Translations under genes and position numbers: made by a program
Assembly (NCBI GenBank): GCA_014529385.2
Contig: CM043944.1
Coordinates: 77,827,884 to 77,891,883 of the forward strand
Length of the DNA: 64,000 nt
Direction: 5' to 3'
Source of the DNA: Adiantum capillus-veneris
Lineage: Eukaryota > Streptophyta > Polypodiopsida > Polypodiales > Pteridaceae
Shown here: one piece after another, positions 12,515-23,779 of the stretch
How the letters are laid out: each line of letters opens with the position of its first letter
Position numbering within the stretch: position 1 is the stretch's first letter
The notes under the pieces: model-generated
Told to the model about the DNA's origin: nothing
Seen by the model: the letters and a program-made list of their open reading frames with translations, nothing else
Databases searched by the model: none

Positions 12515-12706
12515 TGTTGGGGTATAAAGCCCAATGTGGTCGCCCAGGTAAGTGGGTGGGCCGCCAGGTATGTACACATATTCTTTTGTAAAAACCTAAT
12601 AAGAACTCACTATGCTCTACACATTACAGTAGAGCGATTTCACCATATCGTCGTGCTCTTCTTCTCCCACTCTCTCTCGCGTCGCACTTCCGCTCGTACT
12701 CCTTCA
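12515..12706 (+). repeat. Copia II 3' LTR
   Basis: 192 bp, directly after the purine-rich AAGTGGGAGGT and directly before the AATAG target duplicate. Confidence 0.97.
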
Positions 12707-12711
12707 AATAG

Positions 12712-14815
12712 ATATATATAATTGATAATACAAGGTTTGACTATATGCTAGCCCTTCATAACAAGTGCAATGAAGGCCTCGTCTATAAATCCCTTACCCC
12801 TTAGCGTCAGATGTTTCATGAATATAATGCACCCTTTTCTAGTTCAATTTAGCATGCCCTCTTTAATTGGTACCCTTCTATATATTACAGACGTATAAAA
12901 AATTGAGGCTATGTGGCCACGATTTTGGGGGAGTTGGATTAGTTGGAATCTAGGTTTGAGGTTGAAAAGAAAAGGGGTGATTAAGCATTATGGGGTTTGG
13001 GAAGTTCAATTGGAGAAAGTGTGAGCGAGTACTCATCTTGGATGGTATCAAGCATTGGTGGAATGCAAAAAATAGGAAAGGGGAGGGGAGAACCTGGCAC
13101 CACATGTGCAAGCAGTGGGGCAAAGTGACGGGGCTAGAAACGTGTTAAACCTTGAGTGGAGGCATTTTGAGTGCAGTAGGAGTCCCAAAGTTAGGATTTG
13201 ATGGCCATCCACATGTCTAGAGGGGTTGAAAATGTCACATGAATGGCAACAAAAATCCTAGAATGTCATTCACATGCTGGAAGACAAGAAAATTGCCCAT
13301 CCACTCGAACAAGCAAAATTTTGCAAAGTTGGTTCATTGTGCAACACTTCAAAGATAACCCTATAACACAGCCCAGTTTGCAACCTTAAAGATGCAACCC
13401 CTTGTAAGACAACCCTTTAACACATAACCTTAAAGATGCAAGGCATAGCAAAGTAAATTACTGCTTGCTGCTTGATTCACCAGCTCGCTGCAATGCTTTT
13501 CTTCTCAAGAGAAATCTCACATAGAAATTTATATCACGGCCAAAGTAACACACCTTGATCATGAAGGGGAAATGCAAAAGCAAACATACCATCCTTGCAA
13601 CAACATTCCATAGCAAAGAGCATCCTGCAAAGCACCAGGAAGTCACAAACCACAGTTCCACGGCCCTTTTTCTTTTCTCCAATCGATCTAAGCAAGCTCT
13701 CTTGCAAGTTGTGGATATCATAAGAAAACACTTGACAAGCTTTTCTTCTCCAAGCTTTGAACAATGAAAATGGATTCATAAAGGGCCAAGAACTTGTATG
13801 GTTGACCTTGATCAAGCTGATGCAGGTTCTCCTTACTTCTCTCTCTTTCTATTTTCTCCCCCTGAGATAAGGTACAATCAAGGCTGAAGTTAAAGATTGG
13901 AAGCATGCATGGTTGCAACTTCTACTGAGCTATCCTGCCAAATTTGTCCAAAAACGATGCATTGGGACATGCCTGCCTCCAGTGATAACATTTTTTAGAA
14001 AGAAGAATAAGAAGAATCTCAAGAGATTCTCTCTTTGCCACTTCCATGCCTCCCTCTCTTTATTTTTTGGTTGTGTGGAAGGCCACGACGGTACGCATCT
14101 CTCTCTCTCTCTCTCTCAGTCCAATTTGGTTGCATGCGGTGGGGGGGCATGGATATGGAACGAGCACATAAGCGTTTTTTCTCTCTTTTTTGTAAGGAGG
14201 GGAGGAGATTCCGGGAATCTTGTAGGTAATGGAATTTTTTTTAATGTACCTCCTATTTTTGAAAAATTCCCATTAAAGGGAATCTTGCAAGATCCGCGAT
14301 GCGTAGGTCAGGCTGAGCTACGGGAGGGAGATGGCGATGGCGATGCGTAGCGGAAGCAAGATGAGGACGCGTACGCCAGTAGGCTAAGGTGCGGGGGCAC
14401 AAGTGTATTTCTTGACCCTCTCTAATGGCTGCATTGAGCTCTATGATTGAGCTCTTGCAACCAAAAACGAAGGTTTTAGCTCTTGCAGGGACTTCCAGGC
14501 AGGGCAGAGTGGGATCAGTAGGCGAGCAAGGAGAGACAGAGAGTCGAGAAAAACATGGTAGTGGAGAAAGGATCGAGTGAGAACCAGGGAAAGTAGACAT
14601 GGTGGAGGAGCTTCAGGACTAAATAACACTGATCATTAAAGAGGGGGGGTAAGGGGATCGAGGGGAGAGAAGTGTGCGCACAAAAATCGGGGAGATTGCA
14701 GCCGTAGATGAACACTTAAAAACTAAACCCGGTCACAGACTAAACCTAGCCACAGACTAAACCCGGGCAGCGCCTATGTTTTAATAATAAAACCCAAAAA
14801 AAACGGGCCATGGTA
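12712..14815. other. Non-coding region
   Basis: No gene supported. Short open frames on both strands near 13.5-14.7 kb show no recognisable domain and overlap each other. Minor features are a CT run near 14100 and a twice-repeated CACAGACTAAACC motif near 14730-14770. Confidence 0.6.
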
Positions 14816-14819
14816 ACAG

Positions 14820-15045
14820 CATGTGCGCGCGGGTGGGATGGTTACCCCATGCATCCTAATTTGGGAGGCTAGGCCTTGGGTTCAAATCGAGTCGACGCCT
14901 GCCCACTTTTTCGCGTTGACTTGTCGCGCGTTCGGGTTTAATCTGCCTCAGGCTTCCCGCGTCCACTTCCGGGCCGTCGATCCCATCACCCCCCTCTCTT
15001 TAATGTTATGTGTTACTTAGTGTCGTGGGTGGAGGAGCCACATGA
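14820..15045 (+). mobile_element. Candidate tRNA-derived SINE
   Basis: GTGGGATGGTTA (about 14833) followed some 45 bp later by GGGTTCAAATC (about 14879) looks like an RNA polymerase III A box and B box pair in tRNA-like spacing. GTAACAG occurs just before the segment (about 14813-14819) and again near 15045, a possible 7-bp target duplication. No clear A tail. A degenerate tRNA-like sequence of other origin is equally possible. Confidence 0.4.
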
Positions 15046-15239
15046 GTAACAGAGAACGAATATTTTTAAAGTATGCGAGTTCTCAAAGCGAAAACTTTAG
15101 TGTCATGGCGTTGACGAGTCAGATTTGATCCATGGTTGCACACACAAGTCAAACCCTATTGATTCTATTTTTTTATCTCAATAGCAGTGGGCCATCCCTC
15201 CAGGGATTGGGTGCCATGTGACTGGGCGCTGATCATAAG

Positions 15240-15760
15240 ATGCAAATTGGCTTTGCATCTCTTCAACTGTTGATCCTTGCCTGCACTGCAGCTCCTCCGT
15301 CAATTGATGCATTTTCCACATTCTCCTCTTGCCCGAAGATTGCCTCCATGGTCAAGGGTTAGCATTCAATAGACAAATTCAAGGCAATGGTTGTAGAGAA
15401 TTGGGCACTTTACAGGCGTAAAACCAAAAGCTCTGACCCCAACTCCAATGATGAATTCATGTGACTTCTCTAGACTCTATCCAGACCTTAGTACCACATA
15501 GGTATTGGATCTCTCCTCCAACAAATTGGAGGGTGACATACCCGAAGAGATAATTATCTCACTGCCCTAATGATGTTGAGCATGGAGTTTGACTTGCTGG
15601 TTGGGTGCCATCCCTACGAGTTTAATCCATCTTAGAACCATAGGATTTTTGGAGCTCTCCTATAACAAGCTTGAAGGATTCAATTTCTCTTTTGTGGTTC
15701 AAATTGATGTGTCTAGCAACTACATGTCTGTCCAGCCCCTTCAGCTTGACAATTGAGCAT
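15240..15760 (+). pseudogene. LRR receptor-like protein pseudogene fragment
   Basis: Conceptual translation in changing frames gives leucine-rich-repeat segments typical of plant LRR receptor kinases and receptor-like proteins: FKAMVVENWALYRRKTK (about 15380), LDLSSNKLEGDIPEEI (about 15507), GAIPTSLIHL and FLELSYNKLEG (about 15607-15680). The order (island-like segment, then two final LRRs with SSNKLEGDIP and SYNKLEG) matches the region just before the transmembrane segment in such receptors. Stops and frameshifts separate the pieces, and no kinase domain or signal peptide is seen. It is a decayed fragment of a host gene family. Confidence 0.65.
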
Positions 15761-15769
15761 TGTTTCTTT

Positions 15770-18443
15770 AGTAAGTAAAACTGTGAAAGGGCGTGACTAG
15801 TGTGGTGGCATTGGGCACGCTATGAGGGAAGTCGCTCAATGTATGATATAGGGGCCATGGAAAAGGGGGTAATCATGAAGAGATCCCATCAACTGCAATT
15901 CGGTCACATCTTTGTATAAGATCACGAAGAGCATTCCCGCCAGCCCACACTGTCCAGTGTTGCCACCACAATGGAATGTGGAGCTTGGAGATGGGACAAA
16001 ATTGGAAGCATTACTTGCAAAGTAGGAATATAATTAGAGGAAAAATCACGAGCAAAGAGAGAAGTCATGCATGGGGGGGCTAGCGGAGTGAGAGCTACCA
16101 TGATTATGACAGGAGGAGTTGGCCTACATTCAGCTCGCGAGAGCACTACAATGTTTGCCCTTTGGGGCGTTTGAGTTGGCCACTGAGAGGACAACACTGC
16201 GTGTGTGCAACCTATGGAAGACATGAAGCCAAGAGGGATCAAAGGCCCCTAAATCTTGGTGAGCTTTGAGCATGCTGCCTCTTTACCACACCTACTTGCT
16301 CCTTGACGTTGGATCCAATACCTCATGCAGTTGCATACCCTGAACCGTCAAGTAGCGATGGTGAATGAAATGGAAGCTTGCGAAATGTGTGTAGAAGAAA
16401 AAAAAGCAGAGAGTTTCTCTGCTTGCTTATCCATATTTTTTTTATTCCTTGCCTTGAGGGATAGGTCAATCAATAGCAGTACACAATGCATTAGGGCTCA
16501 TCATCAACATGAATGGTGGATGTAGTGATGTTCTTTGCACTCTAAAGATCACTGCCAACCCCATGGACACATTAAGTTTTTTCTCTCATCAGCACCACCC
16601 TCTCTAGGTGCTAGCCAATCCGGTTTCAAGGAATTCTTCTCTTTGTACGTCAGTTGATGTTGCATGCATGTTGGCTCCCTGCATATTGGAAGGCTTTCCT
16701 TACGTAAGATTCAAGCATTGGGTCATAGGTACTTTGTAACAGAGCACTTTAGGAAGCCTACTTAACAACATAGCTCATGCTTTACATGAGATCAGTAATA
16801 AGGTTCTCTTGCTGACGTGTCACTTACAACTCAGATTGTACATGAGAGAGCTACCGGGCATGAGATCAATACTAAGCTTCTTTTGCTGGCATGTCTCACT
16901 TATAGATCAGATTGTACATGAAAGGTACCAAGCAGGTGTGATGGAGTTGAAGTAGCCCATCAACAGGTTAAGTCTTTTGTTACCCTCAAGGACGACACTA
17001 AGGTGTGGGTACCAGATGTGTCTACAATTTCCTCTGATAGCTATCCTTGCTTGATAGTCTTAAGAGAATGAAGCCCCTAACTCCATGGTTTTGTTGTTTC
17101 TATGTTGCTACCAAACTAAAAACATGGACAGGGCTGAAGCGGTTGTGTGCTACTATGTGAGTTTCTAAATGGAGATATGTGCCTTTCTGAATGGAGATAT
17201 CTACTTGACAAAGATGGCTTCCTCTAAAGTTCAATTGGCGATCATTGAGAACAGCTTGGGGCTCTGGTTGATGTAGATGCACCATATTGCCTCTGTCTAA
17301 GAGTTGTTGTTTAACAAGATTGTAAGGGGTGAAAGGTGGAGACGCGTAAAGGTAGAGACGCGTGTTCACTCTCCTCCACCACAAGATCTGCACGCGGGCC
17401 TACCATTGCCACCCTCCGCCAGTACACTCATTGACATACACTCAACTTTAATTATTATCTCAACCTTTAAGAGGTTCCACACTAGTAGTGTGGTATTGTT
17501 GTGTTTATCAAAGAAGCGTCAACATTTCAAAGGTTCGATTGAGCAAGGAAAACGCTAAAGAGAACTAAGAAAAAAACGCTATTTTAAAAAAAAAAAAGGA
17601 GCAGAGACACACCTATTTATATGGACACAAAATCTCTTTTGACTTTCCATTTTCATTTGTCTTTTGACTTACCACCTTCATTCCTCTTTTAATTTTCCAC
17701 CTTCATCTATCTTTTCAGTTCCTAAACTCACCCTTCACTTATGCACTTAATATGTTTTGAAAGATTATTTTTTTCTGAGATTGGGGAGACCTAATTGGCT
17801 CTGGTCAAGTTTTATTTCGTGGAAATCTCCACTCGTTCCCTTGCTCTAAAGTTTCTCCAAAATGCATATTGAGTGTTCGAACACAGGTACGCAAATGATT
17901 GGCTCAATTGCACCTCACAAAACCACTCAAGCTGGCATCGTACGTTGCTAGAAGCTCCCTGCAAAAAAAAAACAAGTGAAAGTAATGTAAGGATAGTTTC
18001 TTAGCATGCCGATAACTTAGAAAACCCTTAAGCACGACAAGAAGTGGTACATTGTAACCGAGATCAAGTGGTGAGGTTCTTCAACCTTTTCCATTTCCCA
18101 AAAGCTTGTTGATGTAAACAGTGTTGATAGAGAATATAAGAAAGCACATCAGAAAAAGGTAGTGTACCGTTTTGCTTTTGAATAGCTGAATATCAATGGG
18201 CATAATTGCTTTTGTCTCTCTTGCTTCTTTGATCTCTTCCCTTCCCATGTTCTCTATCTTCAACCTTTGATTGAGCTCCTCCTTTACTAGAATACAATAA
18301 AGATGTGCTGTGCCAACTACTAGTAATGGATGTGGTAGAATATAAAATTAGGAGCACAAGATACTCAATAAATTTTATCGGTTTAATAATTTTTTCGCTT
18401 GCAATGCTCTAAAAAAGGCATTTCACCTAGTGTGAGAAAATAA
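15770..18443. other. Non-coding region with a ~75-bp tandem duplication
   Basis: No gene supported. Near 16785-16925 a roughly 75-bp segment containing CATGAGATCA and CAGATTGTACATGA is duplicated in imperfect tandem. A short plus-strand piece near 16950-17070 (VTLKDDTKVWVPDVS) looks protein-like but was not identified. Confidence 0.5.
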
Positions 18444-18465
18444 AAGGGCTAGAACCCAACCCTTA

Positions 18466-18713
18466 CTTCTTCTTTTTTTTCCGACACACCAGAGGGCCCA
18501 CAGGGGGAGGTGCTTATCCCTTCCAAATATTAGCCATGTTACATGGTCGGGCAAGGGCCGCGTACCATCGGGCAAGAGCCACGCGTAGGCATCACCATGG
18601 CCACCTAATTGATGCACCACATGCTGGGAACGACGGAGAGAACTCGTAGCAACCAGCTAGGAACCTCCTCCTCGGGTGACCCACCCCAAGAGGAGGATGC
18701 ACTCGAGTGTCCC
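18466..18713 (-). mobile_element. SINE-like retroposed insert with 22-bp target duplication
   Basis: The 248-bp segment is flanked by an identical 22-bp direct repeat starting AAGGGCTAGAACCC (18444-18465 and 18714-18735). On the minus strand it ends in an A-rich tail (AAAAAAAAGAAGAAG), abutting the target duplication. A long variable duplication plus an A-rich 3' end is diagnostic of LINE-mediated retroposition. I see no clean polymerase III B box, so it may be a SINE with a diverged head or a retroposed transcript. Confidence 0.82.
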
Positions 18714-18735
18714 AAGGGCTAGAACCCAACCCTTA

Positions 18736-19091
18736 GTTTTTACGCATCAAATGAAGGTTTCTCTTGGAAAGCTTTTGCATGCTTCCTTTCCCACCACCTT
18801 CACGGTGAAAGTCTAACTTTTCACAACAAGCCTTAGAAAACGAGGACCATGAGACGTGAGCATTGAATATTCATTATGGAATATTAGGCATGAGTCTTTA
18901 GCCTTGGGGTCCAAGACTTGAAGCCAAGCTTATAATGTCTTTGTAGGACTGATCGTGGCTTTAGGCCTTATGTTTCAAAGGTATTGAGCATACATTGGTG
19001 GAGGGAAAGGTCTTTTAGTGACCTTTCCTAGTAACAACTACAAGCGCCAGGTGATCAGCGGGGAGCTTGGAGGGAGCAATTTTTAATGGAG
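18736..19091. other. Non-coding spacer
   Basis: Nothing recognised apart from an imperfect palindrome AAAGGTCTTTTAGTGACCTTT near 19005-19025. A related palindrome occurs just beyond the other side of the next element (about 21311-21345). Confidence 0.6.
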
Positions 19092-19096
19092 AAAAG

Positions 19097-19130
19097 TGTC
19101 AAAGTTGACGACGCGGAAGCGTAGAGACCA

Positions 19131-19172
<42 letters not shown>

Positions 19173-19604
19173 CCTGAACCAATCAATCTTGGCAATGAAT
19201 AATTGATGTGTAATACAATGGGGACTGAGGGTTGCTTATATAGCAATCTCAGTAAATTGCCCTACCCAAACTTAGACAAATAAGTAAAATAAATACCTAA
19301 AAGCAAAACTAAATAATGGGTAACTGATGTGTAATACAATGGGGACTGGGGGTTGCTTATACAGCAACCTCGGTAAATTACGCTACCCAGACTTAAGACA
19401 AATAAGTAAAATAAATACCTAAAAGCCAAACTAAATAATGGGTAACTGATGTGTAATACAATGGGGACTGAGGGTTGCTTATACAGCAACCTCAGTAAAT
19501 TGCCATACCCAAACTTAGACAAATAAGTAAAATAAATACCTAAAAGCCAAACTAAATAATGGGATCACATTGAGCAGTTCACTTGAGACGCTAGAACTCT
19601 AACA
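19097..19604 (-). repeat. 3' LTR with three ~121-bp tandem units
   Basis: A unit containing GATGTGTAATACAATGGGGA and ending near AAACTAAATAATGGG occurs three times (starts near 19202, 19323 and 19445). The partner LTR at 21059-21308 has only one. A GA array (about 19133-19169) lies beside the units. Confidence 0.85.
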
Positions 19605-20203
19605 CCCTCTCTGCACCTCATAATGGACATAAATATTGAGACAAAGTCGATGAAGAGGCTACCATGGACACTCCAGCAACAGTGCACTCCACTGGATACA
19701 CCTCGAATTTGCTTCCGTCATTTTATCCTTAGAAGAATGCCATCTTGAGATCGGTTGCCTTTTAGAAAATTGAATTGTAGACCAAACTACATCCAAGAAT
19801 CCCCATTCGTGAACTATGACCACATCACGTTCGAAAATACTTTCCAGATAATGAACTTTGAAACACATCATGCCTATAATCCGACCAACAACAATGGATT
19901 GGTACACTCATCCATAGTGTTTTAGATACGTTGATTGATTCCCTGCCAGATGCATGTGCCTTGAACTCCAACACACGGGTTCAAACACCGATAACTTGAA
20001 CTCCAACACAAGGGTCCAAATTAATTATATTATATAGAGCATTGTTTACCCCTCTCTCCCACTCACAAGTCTCTCTCTGGCTAATGCTAGTGGCAACAAC
20101 TTCCATTTGACTACAAATCTAACGTCGAGGCCAAGGTGGCCACCACCACGTGTGCCATGCCGATCTCCTATGTAAAATCTTTATTACAGTAATCTCTGTC
20201 CAA

Positions 20204-20641
20204 CTAGCCTTTGTCTTTGTCTATGTGTGAGTTCCTGCTTTTGCCTTTGGCTTCAAACTCCCGAGCCAAACAAAGCATTGTGTCACATTTATAATAGTGG
20301 TCGTCGGACCTCGTGGACATCGAGGTAGCTAGTTGAGTACTGGTACTGTCATCCTTGTTAAGCTTGCCTTTGCCATTGTTCTCTAGCGAACTTGTCCATT
20401 TGCTTTTGGCTTCACAATCTCGAGCCAAACAATTTGCCGGTTTCCTTGAGAACTGTTGTCGAGCATAATCCGCTAACTGGATGGTGGACGATCTGTTGTC
20501 CATAGCCAATAGTTGGGATTGTTCTTGGTTTGTACTCGAGGCCACTCGTTGCATTAAACAATCTTCTTGCCAAGCCAAAGACTTGCTTAGAGTCCGGCGT
20601 GACCGTCTCAAGTCACTCAGCATAAAACTGCCCAGAGCCAT
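20204..20641 (-). CDS. Hypothetical 145-aa frame inside the small LTR element
   Basis: Open frame from an ATG at 20641 within the interior of the non-autonomous element. It has an internal repetition, LARDCEAKSKW and LAREFEAKGKS, about 70 residues apart, and is rich in Ser, Lys and Asp. No gag, zinc-knuckle or other domain is recognised. It may be the remains of a captured or element-specific protein, or a chance frame. Confidence 0.3.
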   Translation of the reverse strand: MALGSFMLSDLRRSRRTLSKSLAWQEDCLMQRVASSTNQEQSQLLAMDNRSSTIQLADYARQQFSRKPANCLARDCEAKSKWTSSLENNGKGKLNKDDSTSTQLATSMSTRSDDHYYKCDTMLCLAREFEAKGKSRNSHIDKDKG

Positions 20642-21058
20642 CTCCTAGGCGTTTCAAGATGCACACAAAAGCTGGCAATCAATTCCATATAGCGTTTCAA
20701 AACGCTGTGAAAAACTGTAGCTTAGAAGTTGGATTTTTCTAGCATATCAAAACGCTATCAGAAAAGTGTCATCAGAGCCTTCAATTGATCGGCATCTCAA
20801 AATGTTGTTTCGCAAGGCCGTTGGGGAAGCACTGGCCTAGGAGCCTCTACGATGGCGTTTCAAAATGATGCCTTGTGAGGTGCCACTGTGACAAGGGAGC
20901 CGATAACACTACGAGTCAAAACGCCACAAAAAAACGTTGCCTTTTGAGATGCACCCAAAAACACTTGCATTTTTAACTCAATTCCACGCCGACTAGGTTC
21001 TCCTCGGCGACTGCTCCTTCTCAACAAAACACCTTGCTCCACCAAGACTCTAATACCA

Positions 21059-21308
21059 TGTTAAAGTCAACGATGCGGAAGCGTAGAGACCAAGGGGAGA
21101 AAGAACGAGAGAGAGAGAGAGAGTCTCCTAAACCAACCAACCTTGGCAATGAATAGCTGATGTGTAATACAATGGGAGCTGAGGGTTGCTAATAGCAACC
21201 TCAGTAAATTGCCCTATCCAAACTTTGACAAATAAGTAAAATAAACACTTTAAAGACAAACTAAATAAGGGGATCACATTGGGCAGTGCACTTGAGATGC
21301 CAAAACTC
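21059..21308 (-). repeat. 5' LTR with a single ~121-bp unit
   Basis: 250 bp. Shares start, GA array and one copy of the 121-bp unit with the left LTR. Its outer end lacks the final TAACA seen in the partner, so the outer boundary is less certain. Confidence 0.7.
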
Positions 21309-21313
21309 AAAAG

Positions 21314-22900
21314 GTCATTTAGGGAAAAATCACTAAATGACCTTTCTCGGCTGACAAGGTCCAAGGGAAGGGGCCAAAGATTGGTCTCTGAGTCTTCAAC
21401 AGGGCACACCTCTTGTGCAACACAAGTACATTGCTTTTTAGCAATGGGTGCTGACTAGCAACTTAAGCAAGATATTATGAGATTTAATGGCAAGTAAATG
21501 GAAGGCTCAGATTCTCTACCCCCTGACCCTGGACTTAGCGGGTTGACCATAGATGATTGCAGGATTTGCAATTTAGTATTACAATCTATTTGCAACAAGT
21601 ACTGTAGGGCTTGAGAGTTAACCATTGTTGCCTTCTAGCATAGTCTCTCATGTATGAATCAAGATAAAACAAGTCGAACCTAAAGAAATTCACCTGATGT
21701 GCCAAAACAGAGCGGTTGGATCCTCCTTCAACTTTTCTATTTTTACACACTGTGGCTGAAACTCTTGGGTTTTGCCTTGGATTTCCCATTTACAAAGCAC
21801 TAAGCATCCTTCATGCTACAAGGTTACAATGTTACTTGTCGAGGGTATCAAGGCATATGTTTATCATCAAGCCCAAAGGCTAGAATGATACTTATAAGTA
21901 TGAAGGCAAGAAAACATGGCTTTGTGGTTAAAGCTTCATGGCTTGCTTCTGAACATTATGACCCCAACTTGTACAAGAAGCTTTATATTGCAAGCAGCAA
22001 ATTAGTTCTCTACAGTTTTATACCATGGAGAGGACCAAACAAATTAAAAGCAAAGAAAATACGGAAAGAAGTGTAGAAATAAGGATCCTTCAAAACAAAG
22101 GGCACTCCCAAGAGAACTACAATTAGGTTGACCACCAAGGAGAGTAGAGAGAAGCAAGATAAGGTCACAAAGATAGAAAGCATAAAAAAGGATGGCAAAG
22201 AAGACAAAAGACTCCAAGATCTTAAAACTCAACATGCCAGCTTTGAAGAAGAGGTAATTCTTTTTTGTCTTTTTTCTTTTTTGCAATCTGATGCTTCACA
22301 CCAGCTAGTTTTAGGAGATCTCACCCACACCCACGTCGCAAGGTTGAACCGTAGCGAATGCGCACAAAACCCCTCACTTTTACAGCTAGGTTAACTCCCC
22401 TTTACAAGAAGAGGTGACTCTTATATAGAATCCAATGCTTGAGCAAGGCTAGAAGGGGAATACACATAACCATATTGATAAAGAAAGACACATAACCATG
22501 TTGATAATGATTCTTTCATTGGCATGCATAAGCACATGCACTCAAACAAGTCCGGTAGGATGCGACTATTTCATATTTCATATGCTTGCCTGTCACAAAG
22601 AACAAGGAGATAGCCATGTTTCTAGCAAAGTGATCTTAACATCCAGTGGTGTTAATTAAGATCGGATGTAATGCCAGATATAGTGGTACATTTCAAGCAC
22701 CTTTCTATTGCTTGGGAAGTGGTAGACCCTTTAAAGATAACTTAACGAAGCTGGGCAACACAATAAAGGAAGCTGCAGGGCCATGATCTCACTATCAAGC
22801 TCCATGACTAGGCATCCCCTTGATAAGCTTCGACCCATCAACCATTACAACATCATTCAATCTCCCCATCAGGAAGAGAATTTTCACTTGTTTGGGTTTT
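21314..22900. other. Non-coding region and probable 3' flank of the fibrillin gene
   Basis: Begins with a hairpin-like palindrome (AGGTCATTTAG ... CTAAATGACCT). No gene was recognised up to the fibrillin stop codon at 22969. The part nearest the gene probably contains its 3' UTR. Confidence 0.5.
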
Positions 22901-22968
22901 AATCATAATTACATATGATACAACAGATGTGAACAGATAAAAACTGCACCATTTTGGAGCACGACGGC

Positions 22969-23304
22969 TTATGAGACGACTCGTTTACACCTGCACCAGA
23001 ATGCCAATCCCCCACCACGCCCCCTTGCAACAATAATCTCTTCATCTGCATAATGCCACACGAAGAAAGGGTCCTCCTTGTTAGTGGGTGAGCGTCCCTT
23101 ATCCTCCTTTTTCTCAATGTTGAACTTGAATGGACCAAGAGCGCCAAGCTTTATGCTAATTGTATCAAACAAGAATGCTAAGATCCTATTGTTCCAGCTC
23201 AATCTCCCACTGAATGTGAGGAACCCAAGAGGTCCGAGATACACTCCATTCTGAATTGTCATGTTCTGCCAGGTAAAATCGGGTGTGATTAGTAAATGGT
23301 GATG

Positions 23305-23369
<65 letters not shown>

Positions 23370-23513
23370 GTAGTTGTAGGACAATCCCAAGAGACCTCAA
23401 AGATCTATCCAACGAGTTTTGAACTCAAGACCTGCTACTCCAACGGGAACTTGGATAACCAATCTACTACACTTGGTGATAAGAAGGTTATTCCAGTCTC
23501 CTCTTCTTATTCA

Positions 23514-23559
<46 letters not shown>

Positions 23560-23746
23560 AGAAGAGAGATTTTACCATTGTCGGACAATCCCAAGAGACC
23601 TTAAAGATCTATCCGACAAGTTTTGACCTCAAGACCTGATACTCCAAAGGAGACCAATCTACCAACTCTTGGGAGTGAGTGAGAGAGAGTGTGTATGGGT
23701 ATGTGTTTTTTTTCTTTTTGATATGTGTGAGAGGGGGAAAGAAGAA

Positions 23747-23779
<33 letters not shown>

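Larger units (their letters stand above)
7176..12706 (+). mobile_element. Copia II: nearly complete Ty1/copia element
   Basis: Two 192-bp LTRs (7176-7367, 12515-12706) differ at 6 positions by direct comparison (about 3%). A perfect 5-bp target duplication AATAG flanks the element (7171-7175, 12707-12711). The primer-binding site TGGTATCAGAGC is at 7370-7381 and a polypurine tract (AAGTGGGAGG) precedes the 3' LTR. A leader of about 1.07 kb precedes gag. The single gag-pol frame is broken by only a few lesions. RNase H and integrase motifs resemble the Tork/TNT1 lineage; that assignment is from family knowledge, not a search. Confidence 0.97.
19097..21308 (-). mobile_element. Small non-autonomous LTR element
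   Basis: Related terminal repeats (19097-19604 and 21059-21308) both contain GCGGAAGCGTAGAGACCAAGG, a GA array and CTTGGCAATGAATA. Next to the right repeat, the minus strand reads TGGTATTAGAGTC, a slightly diverged tRNA-Met primer site (21046-21058). Next to the left repeat, the minus strand has a purine tract (GCAGAGAGGG). AAAAG flanks both outer ends (19092-19096, 21309-21313). The 1.45-kb interior has no protease, reverse transcriptase or integrase. This fits a TRIM/LARD-type element on the minus strand. Confidence 0.72.

Noticed and set aside
13913-14350. 145-aa plus-strand frame with a CT-array-derived stretch
   Set aside because: No recognisable domain, overlaps competing frames on both strands, and includes a microsatellite-coded SLSLSLS run.
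18005-18300. Possible small membrane protein on the minus strand (60-aa frame with hydrophobic centre)
   Set aside because: Too short, with no homologue recognised and no supporting splice or promoter signals.
19196-19562. CRISPR-like array of three repeats
   Set aside because: Units are 121 bp in direct tandem without spacers and lie in an LTR of a plant element.
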